From an uncultured Aquimarina sp. (GTDB lineage: Bacteria > Bacteroidota > Bacteroidia > Flavobacteriales > Flavobacteriaceae): a DNA stretch of 64,000 nt. Positions 57,439 to 64,000 of the stretch are shown here, piece by piece; within the stretch, counting starts at the first letter, position 1, and each line of letters starts with the position of its first letter. The translations under genes were made by a program, and so were the position numbers. The DNA is taken from the NCBI GenBank assembly GCA_947500545.1, contig CANMSO010000004.1:1-64000 (forward strand), read 5' to 3'. The notes below the pieces were generated by a model that saw only the letters and a list, made by a program, of their open reading frames with translations, was not told the origin of the DNA and made no database searches.

Positions 57439-58808
57439 TATAGCTTTGGAACTCTAACTGTTTCTCCTATCCAACATCCTATTTTTACCGAAGTAACACC
57501 AGGATTATTGAAAATATCAGTCTTTGACGGAGCCTTTGCTTTATAATTAGCTGCAGTTTTTGAAGCTGTTGATTTTAAACTTGGATCAACTTTTCCAGCT
57601 CTTCTAGCATAATTCTCGGCTAACCAATATACTGCTCTTTTACTAAAAACATCTGTTCCACAGTTATTAGCACTACTTGCAACCATACTTGCTATTCTAA
57701 GATATGCTGTACCTAAAGATGGCTTATACTTAAGTGCTTTTCTATAGTACCCTCTTGCTTTTCCTTTGCTTCCTTGCTTTTTCAATACCTCACCTATTCT
57801 GAAGTACACTTTGGCCTTGTCACTAGCTTTAGTTTCTAATTCTGCAGATTGATTAAAATATTTCAATGCAGTGGTTGTTTTCTTATCTTTTAAAGCCAAG
57901 ATTCCTAAATAGTAAGCTGATTTTGCAGAAGGTTCTGCCTTATGCAGCGCCTCAACCAACTTAAAGAATAATGGATCATCGGTACATTCTTTACCAGACA
58001 TTCTTCCTGCAGCACTTTTTAACCAGTTTATATCTGATTTTTTAGCGTCAAATTGACCTGTATATAGTGGTATTAAATTAGCACAATCTGCTCTTACACC
58101 AAGCTTTTGGTTAATACCTGCTTTAACTTTACTAAAAGCTGTAAGGTTAATTCCTGCATTTTTAAGTTTCTTCTTTTCTTTTGATGACAAAGCAGTTCCC
58201 GATTCTTCCTTTTCGGTTAATTCAGAAATAGTTTTTGCCTTTGCACTCTCTTCTTCTTCTATTTTTTCTGTTATATCATCATAAAGATCAAAAACTTCTT
58301 GCAGTTCTTTTTTACCTTCATCATGTAAATCTACAAATAGAGAAAAATAAGTATACAGTTTCTTTGCGCCTTTGAAGTTGTCTTTATCTTCTGTATATGC
58401 TTTATGAAACTCTGCAAATTGCTCGTCTTTTGTACCGATCTTGTTATCAAACATAGTCTGACCAATATCAGAATGCATATCACCTAGTTTCGTTTTACCA
58501 GGAAAATACTGAAAACGTTCTTTTTGCAGTGTAATAATTTCTTTTGCGATTGCAACTTTATCCCCTGCAGTAGCCTTTTTTAGTTTAGCTTTAAGCAATT
58601 TCCCTCCAAACTGATATGTAGCAACACTATATGTTGGGCATTCTTTTCTAACTTTCCATAATGGCTCTTCAGCCGCTTGGTAATTTTTCACTTTAGCATG
58701 CTCATAGGCAATAGATGCCGTAGTAGCACAGTCTGTTGCTTGAGCACTAATATTTGTAGTACCTATAACTAAGCCAGCTGCTATTGTAAATAAAAATTTG
58801 GTATTCAT
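57438..58808 (-). CDS. Secreted TPR protein
   Basis: 456 residues with a signal peptide (FLFTIAAGLVIGTTNISAQ). Helical throughout with recognisable TPR units, notably SAYYLGILALKDKKTTTALKYFNQSAEL and VYFRIGEVLKKQGSKGKARGYYRKALKYKPSLGTAYLRIA. The middle (about 165-215) is Lys/Glu-rich coiled coil. Likely a periplasmic or outer-membrane assembly scaffold. Between an outer-membrane barrel gene (15 bp) and lptC (overlap). Confidence 0.85.
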   Translation of the reverse strand: MNTKFLFTIAAGLVIGTTNISAQATDCATTASIAYEHAKVKNYQAAEEPLWKVRKECPTYSVATYQFGGKLLKAKLKKATAGDKVAIAKEIITLQKERFQYFPGKTKLGDMHSDIGQTMFDNKIGTKDEQFAEFHKAYTEDKDNFKGAKKLYTYFSLFVDLHDEGKKELQEVFDLYDDITEKIEEEESAKAKTISELTEKEESGTALSSKEKKKLKNAGINLTAFSKVKAGINQKLGVRADCANLIPLYTGQFDAKKSDINWLKSAAGRMSGKECTDDPLFFKLVEALHKAEPSAKSAYYLGILALKDKKTTTALKYFNQSAELETKASDKAKVYFRIGEVLKKQGSKGKARGYYRKALKYKPSLGTAYLRIASMVASSANNCGTDVFSKRAVYWLAENYARRAGKVDPSLKSTASKTAANYKAKAPSKTDIFNNPGVTSVKIGCWIGETVRVPKL

Positions 58809-58823
58809 AGCTGTATAATTGTA

Positions 58824-60068
58824 TTAATTAAATTTTATTTTTCTAAACCATTTGTCATTTAAAGACAAACTTACAGATATGTTGAAAAAGTCCTCCCTTA
58901 CTAGTCCAAAGTCTTTTGTTCCTCTTTGACCGTACTCAAAACCAACATTAGCATTTGAGAATAATCTTCCAACTGGTAATCCTACTCCAAAAGATATGCC
59001 AAACTCATCAATTGAAGTTTCATTAATATTTAATCCTGTTTCTTCGTAACGAAATCCAGCTCTATATACAACACGACTGAAATAACTAGTTAACGAATTA
59101 TATTTTGGGATGTAAAACCCTCCTAATTTAAATTTTGAGGCCGCTTTGTACTCTACATTATCACCAACAAATAACGCATTAGCATAATCCCCAGAATCTA
59201 AATAGGTATATTCACCTCCTACAAACCATTTTTTTGGCTCTCCTATTCCCCCTCCTACTTTCACTTCTGCAGGAAGATCGATATCTCTTTCTTCTAAATC
59301 TGTCTCTTGTCTATCAATAACAATTTCCTGACCACTATTACCAAGTACAATAGTAGATAGTTCTATAGAACTATCTGATGTTAACCCAAATGAAGGCGTA
59401 GAAACTACTGATGCCTGTAATTCTAATTTATCAGATACCATGGTCCTATACATCAACCCCAAAGATAAACTAAATGAAGATAAATTCGAACTAGTAATTT
59501 CTCTGGTATCGAATTGCACATCTGGCCTTATTAATATGGCCTTATTCTCTATATTACCAAAGTTATAATTAAAATCCAAACCTACACTGAGATTCTTGTT
59601 AACTTTCACTCCTGCAGACAGAAACACTTTATTTAACCCCCCTGTTCCAGAAAATTGTTGTTCGCTTTCATCAGCATCTACAGAGCTAAGTTGATATCCA
59701 ACAGATGTAAGTGGAATCACACCAAAACCAAAGCCAAATTTACCCGCAGGAATTCCAATGGCCAAATAATCTAAAGATGCATCATCAACTGAGGCCGACT
59801 CGTTTTGATTTTTAATGGTAGTACTACTAAACGATGTTCCTACGGAATAAGTGGTTAATTTAAGTTCCCCAAAAGAGGCTGGGTTTTGAAGATTTAAATG
59901 AACGCTATCAGCATAAACACCTATTCCTCCCATCGATCTATTTTCTACCGTTCCCTTAAACTTCTGAGCTCCTATTCCAAAAAGGGAATAGGGCGATGAA
60001 GTACTTTCCTGTGCATTTAATGTTAGGGCTACAAACGCCAACATGATTACAATAATCTTCTTTATCAT
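58824..60068 (-). CDS. Outer-membrane beta-barrel protein
   Basis: 414 residues with a signal peptide (IVIMLAFVALTLNAQ). The mature part begins SSPYSLFGIGAQKFKGTVENRSMGGIGVYADS and has alternating strands to the end (VSLSLNDKWFRKIKFN), like FadL/PorV-type barrels of Bacteroidota. It overlaps the end of coaX by 4 bp (ATGA), so is co-translated. Ligand unknown. Confidence 0.8.
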   Translation of the reverse strand: MIKKIIVIMLAFVALTLNAQESTSSPYSLFGIGAQKFKGTVENRSMGGIGVYADSVHLNLQNPASFGELKLTTYSVGTSFSSTTIKNQNESASVDDASLDYLAIGIPAGKFGFGFGVIPLTSVGYQLSSVDADESEQQFSGTGGLNKVFLSAGVKVNKNLSVGLDFNYNFGNIENKAILIRPDVQFDTREITSSNLSSFSLSLGLMYRTMVSDKLELQASVVSTPSFGLTSDSSIELSTIVLGNSGQEIVIDRQETDLEERDIDLPAEVKVGGGIGEPKKWFVGGEYTYLDSGDYANALFVGDNVEYKAASKFKLGGFYIPKYNSLTSYFSRVVYRAGFRYEETGLNINETSIDEFGISFGVGLPVGRLFSNANVGFEYGQRGTKDFGLVREDFFNISVSLSLNDKWFRKIKFN

Positions 60069-60796
60069 CTACTATTATTAAAAGCTAAAATGTAGTTTAA
60101 TCCTTCCAATAAAAAATTGGAAGTGGCAAATATGCCATTTTTTAATCTTTTAGACAAAAAATGTGCATCTCCTCCGGTTAAAATAACTGTTAAATCAGGA
60201 TAAATGTTGCAATAATCTTCAATTACTCCATTTATTTCATATAAAATCCCTTGTATTACTCCAGAATGAATAGCCTCTTCTGTACTATTACCAATAAGAT
60301 TTTTAGGCTCTTTTATCTCTAACAAAGGTAATTTTGCTGTAAAATCATTTAGACTACGATATCTTAATTTAATTCCTGGTGCAATTGCTCCACCTAAATA
60401 TTCTTCTTTTTTATTTTTAAAATCATATGTAATACATGTTCCTGCATCAATAATCAAAACATTTTTACCAGGAAACTGACCTACTGCCGCAGCAACCAAA
60501 GCTAACCTATCTATCCCCAAAGTTTTTGGGGTTGCATATAAATTCTTAAAAGGAATTTTCACCAAATGATCAAGTACTATTGTATTAAAAAGTTCTTTAA
60601 CATACGCTATAGATTTTTCATCCAAATTAGAAACTGAAGAAATTATTGCATCGCCAATCAAAGGGTAAGCTTTTTTTGTTTCACCTATAGCCATTTTAAA
60701 ATCAGGCAGTTCTATACTTTTTTTATAGATAATTTTTGAATTATCGTATACCCCGATTTTTGTATACGTGTTTCCTACGTCAATAACAAGATTCAT
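60065..60796 (-). CDS. coaX: Type III pantothenate kinase
   Basis: 243 residues. Actin-like/ASKHA fold motifs: phosphate 1 loop VIDVGNTYTKIGVYD, LIIDAGTCITYDF, LGGAIAPGIKLRYRSLNDFTAKLP and TGGDAHFLSKRL. It makes 4-phosphopantothenate, the first step of coenzyme A synthesis. First gene of the minus-strand coaX-to-ppiD run; divergent from tRNA-Phe. Confidence 0.95.
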   Translation of the reverse strand: MNLVIDVGNTYTKIGVYDNSKIIYKKSIELPDFKMAIGETKKAYPLIGDAIISSVSNLDEKSIAYVKELFNTIVLDHLVKIPFKNLYATPKTLGIDRLALVAAAVGQFPGKNVLIIDAGTCITYDFKNKKEEYLGGAIAPGIKLRYRSLNDFTAKLPLLEIKEPKNLIGNSTEEAIHSGVIQGILYEINGVIEDYCNIYPDLTVILTGGDAHFLSKRLKNGIFATSNFLLEGLNYILAFNNSR

Positions 60797-60848
60797 ACTT
60801 TATACCCTAAGCGGCAAAAGTACAAAACGATTTTTTTAATTTTTTCTT

Positions 60849-60878
60849 TTGAGTATTAAAAAAAGCGTTCTATATTTG
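60849..60878 (+). promoter_or_regulatory. Bacteroidota-type promoter of tRNA-Phe
   Basis: TTG (60849-60851) and TATATTTG (60871-60878) are 19 bp apart, matching the phylum's consensus exactly. The tRNA starts 17 bp further on. Confidence 0.85.
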
Positions 60879-60894
60879 CATCCGCTTACAGCAA

Positions 60895-60967
60895 GGTGCC
60901 TTAGCTCAGTTGGTAGAGCAAAGGACTGAAAATCCTTGTGTCCCTGGTTCGATTCCTGGAGGCACCA
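60895..60967 (+). tRNA. tRNA-Phe (GAA)
   Basis: A 73-nt cloverleaf with acceptor GGTGCCT/AGGCACC, D-arm TAGCTCAGTTGGTAGAGCA, anticodon loop CTGAAAA in stem AAGGA/TCCTT (anticodon GAA) and T-arm CCTGGTTCGATTCCTGG. CCA is not encoded. Confidence 0.96.
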
Positions 60968-60971
60968 CCTT

Positions 60972-61002
60972 AAAAACCCGAACAGTTTGTTCGGGTTTTT
61001 TG
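60972..61002 (+). terminator. Terminator of tRNA-Phe
   Basis: AAAACCCGAACA pairs with TGTTCGGGTTTT around a 3-base loop, followed by T residues. Confidence 0.92.
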
Positions 61003-61028
61003 TTTTTTATAAAATTGATTTTTGAGAA

Positions 61029-61262
61029 TTATCTCCAATAGTTATTTGCCGCAGAAATTGTCTGAAAATTTAAAGCTATGACATGAGAAGCAGCAGTAAG
61101 ACCTGAAGCACTATTTGCATAATCCTTTCGCAATAGTTTTAAAACCTCCATATTGGGTTGGGTAGTTTTAACCCCCATTCTAGAAAGCTTTATTGCTAAT
61201 TCATACCCTTCTTGAGGACTTTCTGTAATTAGGTTTTTTAACCATATTTCTTTTTGTTCCAT
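61029..61262 (-). CDS. Small helical protein of unknown function
   Basis: 77 residues, no signal peptide or membrane helix. Two helical stretches (WLKNLITESPQEGYELAIKLSRMG and MEVLKLLRKDYANSASGLTAASHVIAL). I do not recognise it. It lies at the end of the minus-strand hemoglobin cluster, 45 bp after a small membrane protein gene, and its stop is near the tRNA-Phe terminator. Confidence 0.55.
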   Translation of the reverse strand: MEQKEIWLKNLITESPQEGYELAIKLSRMGVKTTQPNMEVLKLLRKDYANSASGLTAASHVIALNFQTISAANNYWR

Positions 61263-61307
61263 CTTTTTTTATTTAGTTTAATTTCTTTAAAAAATCAAAA
61301 ACCTGCA

Positions 61308-61589
61308 CTACATCAGATTCAAAATTGTAATGGCTATACTGAATATGACACTAGCGACAAGCAGATTAAAACTTATTTTGGGTTTTTGTTGAGATAAAAT
61401 TGCAGCATTATAAAACATGCACATGATTGTCACTATAAATAATTGGATCATTTGAAGCATTGAATTTCCATTCATTAATATAAACATTGCAGCTACAGAC
61501 CCTAAACAACTTTGCCCAATAATTGCTAGTGGTGAATACCCTATAATTCCTTTTTTATATTCTTCTAAATAATTTTGATAAATTCTCAT
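61308..61589 (-). CDS. Small membrane protein of unknown function
   Basis: 93 residues with three membrane helices (YSPLAIIGQSCLGSVAAMFILM, MLQMIQLFIVTIMCMFYNAAIL and FNLLVASVIFSIAITILNLM). No family recognised. In the same direction as the truncated hemoglobin gene, 74 bp downstream of it, so perhaps part of the same unit. Confidence 0.65.
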   Translation of the reverse strand: MRIYQNYLEEYKKGIIGYSPLAIIGQSCLGSVAAMFILMNGNSMLQMIQLFIVTIMCMFYNAAILSQQKPKISFNLLVASVIFSIAITILNLM

Positions 61590-61663
61590 TTGTTCTTTTT
61601 TATGAAAGCTAAAAACACTTCTAGCCTCAATTTCACTCTTTAGTTTATTCTTTGTAATCGATA

Positions 61664-62050
61664 TTAAGGTCTATGTTTCCAAATGGACAAATATTGACTT
61701 GTGGCCATTTTTCTTGATGCATCTTTTGCTCTTTGTGCTAACTCACCTGCATAAAGCGAATCGATTGTGTTAAACCACAGTTGTAACCATTTTCCAAAAT
61801 GAACCTGATCTACGGTATGGTTTAAGTTTTTATCCACATTTCTATGCGTTTCTCCTGGATTTCCCTTAAAACAAGCAACCCCAAACAATGCGGTTACCCA
61901 AAAATCTGTAAGTTTTTCCAGATGTGCCGGCCATTGTTCTTCGGATATATGACCATTAAATATTGGCCCAAGTAATTCATCTTTTCTAATTGCTTTGTAA
62001 AAGGTAGATACCAATAAAAAAACATCTTCTCTGTTCTGTATTTCTTTCAT
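61664..62050 (-). CDS. Group III truncated hemoglobin
   Basis: 128 residues. The globin pattern has Phe/Tyr in VSTFYKAIRKDELLGPIF, the DFWVTALFG stretch and the proximal His in VDQVHFGKWLQLWFNTID. The region fits group III (Cgb-type). Such proteins bind O2 or NO and are linked to nitrosative stress or microaerobic respiration. A nested palindrome lies 16 bp upstream; Rrf2 and cupin genes are near. Confidence 0.9.
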   Translation of the reverse strand: MKEIQNREDVFLLVSTFYKAIRKDELLGPIFNGHISEEQWPAHLEKLTDFWVTALFGVACFKGNPGETHRNVDKNLNHTVDQVHFGKWLQLWFNTIDSLYAGELAQRAKDASRKMATSQYLSIWKHRP

Positions 62051-62065
62051 GTTTTTTCAATTTTC

Positions 62066-62102
62066 ACCAGTTTGGGTCAGATAAATTCTGATATGTACTG
62101 GT
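62066..62102. promoter_or_regulatory. Nested palindrome upstream of the truncated hemoglobin
   Basis: Outer arms ACCAGT (62066-62071) and ACTGGT (62097-62102) enclose inner arms TCAGA (62077-62081) and TCTGA (62087-62091), all centred on 62084. It could be an operator or an mRNA hairpin near the start codon. Confidence 0.5.
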
Positions 62103-62123
62103 TTATCATTCCAGTTTTTTTCC

Positions 62124-62140
62124 ATTTTTATCTTTTTAAT
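62124..62140. repeat. 17-bp motif shared with the Rrf2 gene end region (copy 1)
   Basis: ATTTTTATCTTTTTAAT occurs here and identically at 63006-63022, with a near copy at 62984-63000. All are in the hemoglobin/Rrf2 cluster. Low complexity makes chance possible. Confidence 0.35.
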
Positions 62141-62153
62141 GTATTAAAACTGT

Positions 62154-62489
62154 TTAGACTAAATTTTTAACTCTATCTGTAGTGTCAAAACTCGAGATGG
62201 ATAATCTAACAATGCAATCATCTACACATGTTAGATCATGTAGTACATTCTCATCTAATGCAATTAAGTCTCCTTTTTTGAGGAGTTTCTTTTCACCATT
62301 AACACCAAAGTCAATTGCCCCTTCAAATATTTCAATCACTATAGGAAAGGGAGCTTTGTGTTCTTTCATTAATTGTCCTTTTTTCATAACAATTCTAATT
62401 TCTTTAGAGGCTTTTGTTTTTAGTAAAACCGTTATAGCCGGTTTATCTTCTTTGTACATTAAGCTTTCTGTAAGGGATACTATTTTCAT
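62154..62489 (-). CDS. Single-domain cupin protein
   Basis: 111 residues with a cupin fold: IRIVMKKGQLMKEHKAPFPIVIEIFEGAIDFGVNGEKKLLKKGDLIALDENVLHDLTC. The conserved metal His/Glu positions are partly kept (EHKAPF, HDL). Cytoplasmic. Between the truncated hemoglobin and a membrane protein, likely same operon. Related cupins are found with Rrf2 regulators and hemoglobins; substrate unknown. Confidence 0.82.
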   Translation of the reverse strand: MKIVSLTESLMYKEDKPAITVLLKTKASKEIRIVMKKGQLMKEHKAPFPIVIEIFEGAIDFGVNGEKKLLKKGDLIALDENVLHDLTCVDDCIVRLSISSFDTTDRVKNLV

Positions 62490-62511
62490 ATCTTAATTAT
62501 CGTTTATTATT

Positions 62512-62961
62512 TTATTGATTTTTCTGTTTCGTAAAAAGTTTGATTCCGTAAATAAAAAGGCTTACTATTTTTACTATTTCAAGCAGTACATACCATACAT
62601 GCAGATTACTCTTGGATACATCTATCTCTTGAATAATTAAGCTTGCACGATGATTTAATGCAGGTAACAACCACAAGGTTTGTATCAACACAATGAATAG
62701 AGGGGTGAAAAAGGAGATTGAAGCAAAAATTTCCGCTTTTGTAGGTTTCGAAAAAAGCAGACCTAACAAAATAAAAGTAGCGCAGGTGATTTCTACTTTA
62801 TTTAATGCCTTAAAAACCAATTGGCCAATTCCCAGGCCCAATTCGGTTGTAACGCCTGGAGCTTGAAACTTTAGCCAGGCTTCCATAAAACTTATGGCAG
62901 CAACGAATCCTATCCAAATAAAAGTAATAGCAATAAAAAGGTTGGTATACTTTGGTTTCAT
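62512..62961 (-). CDS. Four-helix membrane protein of the hemoglobin/Rrf2 cluster
   Basis: 149 residues with four membrane helices (NLFIAITFIWIGFVAAISFMEAW, VEITCATFILLGLLF, SISFFTPLFIVLIQTLWLLPAL and WYVLLEIVKIVSLFIYGI). Conserved-looking polar residues are in FMEAWLKF and LNHRASLI. I do not recognise a named family; a DUF4149-like protein is possible. 22 bp before the cupin gene and 48 bp after Rrf2. Confidence 0.7.
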   Translation of the reverse strand: MKPKYTNLFIAITFIWIGFVAAISFMEAWLKFQAPGVTTELGLGIGQLVFKALNKVEITCATFILLGLLFSKPTKAEIFASISFFTPLFIVLIQTLWLLPALNHRASLIIQEIDVSKSNLHVWYVLLEIVKIVSLFIYGIKLFTKQKNQ

Positions 62962-63005
62962 TTTTAAAACAGATTAAAAGATCTTTTTATCCTTTTTAAT
63001 ATTAA

Positions 63006-63022
63006 ATTTTTATCTTTTTAAT
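63006..63022. repeat. 17-bp motif shared with the hemoglobin upstream region (copy 2)
   Basis: Identical to the 17-mer at 62124-62140. This copy overlaps the stop end of the Rrf2 gene, and the near copy (62984-63000) lies between Rrf2 and the membrane protein gene. Confidence 0.35.
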
Positions 63023-63441
63023 ATTGTCAAATCTGCATTCATATCATCAGCAACAGATTTTAATGATGTATTTTCTAGCATATTCCTAAGGCTGTCTCTT
63101 ATCTCTACGAACTTAAAATGAAGCGGACATGGCGAGTTAGCATCACATTGTTTTAGACCTAATCCACAGCCTGTATATATAGAATCCCCATCTAGTACAC
63201 TAACAACTTCACTAAGTTTTGTGCTCATTTTCTCTTTTTCAATCGTAAAACCACCATATGGCCCTTTAATTGATTTTACAATATCATTTCTTGTAAGCTG
63301 TTGTAAAATTTTAGCTGTAAAGGCCTGAGGTGAATTTATTTCTTCTGAAATGGTACTTAAACTCACTTTATTATTTTGAGTAGTTTGTTGCGCTATAAAA
63401 ATAACCGCTCTAAGACCATATTCACAAGACTTTGAAAACAT
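63010..63441 (-). CDS. Rrf2-family transcriptional regulator with cysteine cluster
   Basis: About 143 residues from the ATG at 63441 (FSKSCEYGLRAVIFIAQQ is the standard Rrf2 start; the upstream TTG at 63462 is less likely). Winged helix: VSLSTISEEINSPQAFTAKILQQLTRNDIVKSIKGPYGGFTI. Three cysteines in GCGLGLKQCDANSPCPLHFK could hold an iron-sulfur cluster, as in NsrR and IscR. It probably senses NO or redox state and controls the downstream membrane protein, cupin and hemoglobin genes. A palindrome lies upstream. Confidence 0.9.
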   Translation of the reverse strand: MFSKSCEYGLRAVIFIAQQTTQNNKVSLSTISEEINSPQAFTAKILQQLTRNDIVKSIKGPYGGFTIEKEKMSTKLSEVVSVLDGDSIYTGCGLGLKQCDANSPCPLHFKFVEIRDSLRNMLENTSLKSVADDMNADLTILKR

Positions 63442-63478
63442 ACATAAATTATTAGAGTACAAAATTAAGTATTATTTT

Positions 63479-63504
63479 TATAACGGACAAAAATATCCTT
63501 TATA
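63479..63504. promoter_or_regulatory. Candidate Rrf2 operator
   Basis: TATAACGGA (63479-63487) and TCCTTTATA (63496-63504) are inverted repeats matching at 8 of 9 positions with an 8-bp spacer, 38 bp upstream of the Rrf2 ATG. It suggests autoregulation. Confidence 0.5.
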
Positions 63505-63523
63505 AAAACCAAAACCTATGATT

Positions 63524-64000
63524 TTAAGAAGTGGGATCTTTATCAAGACGCTTTATATAATAGGATGGGTTTAGGTTTGTTTTATCTTTAAAAACTTTAA
63601 CAAAAGTGTTACTGCTCTTGTATCCCACTTCACGGGCTATAGCTTCTATGGTATAAGAACGAAATTTTATATCATCCTGTAATTTTAACATTACATGATG
63701 CACCCTTAGTTCATTCAAATATTGATTAAATGATTGCTTTTTGTATTTATTTAATGTCTTAGATAGATATGACGTATTTGTATTGATCTTTTTTGCTGTA
63801 GTATACAAATTGCATTCTTTAGAAAGAAAAAAAGATGAATCCTGAAGGTTTTCCAGTTTTTCTAAAATACTATTCACCTTTTCATCTTTAATATGTTTTT
63901 GTTTCTTGCTTTTCTGTTTAATTTCAATTCGCTTTTCTTCAAAATTTTGAGTGAGTTCTCGAAAAAGCCTTTCATTTTTTCTTGATTTCATTTTAAACAT
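63524..64000 (-). CDS. AraC-type HTH regulator, C-terminal part (5' end outside window)
   Basis: At least 158 residues, running to the window edge. The C-terminal 100 residues are an AraC-type double helix-turn-helix (YTTAKKINTNTSYLSKTLNKYKKQSFNQYLNELRVHHVMLKL ... YTIEAIAREVGYKSSNTFVKVFKDKTNLNPSYYIKRL). The N-terminal part seen is a charged coil (KNERLFRELTQNFEEKRIEIKQ), like the linker behind the membrane helix of flavobacterial TPR-TM-AraC regulators. Although an ATG coincides with the last base, the real start is probably beyond the window. Confidence 0.8.
   Translation of the reverse strand: MFKMKSRKNERLFRELTQNFEEKRIEIKQKSKKQKHIKDEKVNSILEKLENLQDSSFFLSKECNLYTTAKKINTNTSYLSKTLNKYKKQSFNQYLNELRVHHVMLKLQDDIKFRSYTIEAIAREVGYKSSNTFVKVFKDKTNLNPSYYIKRLDKDPTS

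Overview
The window comes from a member of the Bacteroidota, almost certainly a marine-type Flavobacteriaceae. The DNA is AT-rich. It holds a gldK-L-M-N gliding / type IX secretion (T9SS) operon, a SusC/SusD pair and promoters of the Bacteroidota type (TTTG-N19-TATATTTG before tRNA-Phe, TTG-N20-TATCTTTG before miaB). Genus cannot be fixed from the sequence alone. Most genes are housekeeping or envelope genes in short operons, and there is no insertion sequence, prophage or CRISPR array.

Layout. 1-1945: 5' part of a large secreted protein with calcium-binding (TSP3-like) repeats, read on the minus strand, whose only plausible start codon is one base out of frame at a run of homopolymers. 1946-3171: an empty AT-rich stretch, an initiator tRNA and a small CPXCG protein. 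3233-9573: a MarR regulator and a tripartite RND efflux system (adaptor, pump, TolC). 9796-13201: ABC-F ATPase, DUF983 protein and a FAD oxidoreductase. 13272-17858: gldN, gldM, gldL, gldK. 17969-22516: a degenerate arginase/formimidoylglutamase-fold protein, topA and a membrane protein. 22649-27187: miaB, a sigma-54-type activator, lptE, a conserved protein and secG. 27338-29330: groES-groEL. 29631-29774: a 47-residue double-glycine leader peptide with a four-cysteine core, apparently transcribed alone. 29849-33050: an ScfR/RamB-type regulator divergent from malate synthase, with a perfect 14-bp palindrome between them. 33192-35227: D-Ala-D-Ala dipeptidase, a DUF3347 lipoprotein and a free-methionine sulfoxide reductase-like GAF protein.

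35239-52325 is a galactoside utilisation locus: galT and galK leftward; then, rightward, a Nudix-type regulator, a GntR regulator with a sugar-binding-protein-like sensor, SusC, SusD, an FG-GAP/UnbV lipoprotein, a cytoplasmic alpha-galactosidase, a sodium/solute symporter and galE. The likely logic is capture and passage across the outer membrane by SusCD, symport of the intact alpha-galactoside across the inner membrane, cytoplasmic hydrolysis, and the Leloir pathway (GalK, GalT, GalE). Two different long palindromes lie at the two promoter regions and are candidate operators for the two regulators.

52408-60796 is an envelope biogenesis block (ppiD-like chaperone, lysoplasmalogenase, CNNM/CorC-type protein, lptC, TPR protein, outer-membrane barrel, coaX). 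It is followed by tRNA-Phe, two small unknown proteins, and a group III truncated hemoglobin / cupin / membrane protein / Rrf2 regulator cluster suggestive of nitrosative or redox stress, with palindromes at its promoters. The window ends inside an AraC-type regulator.
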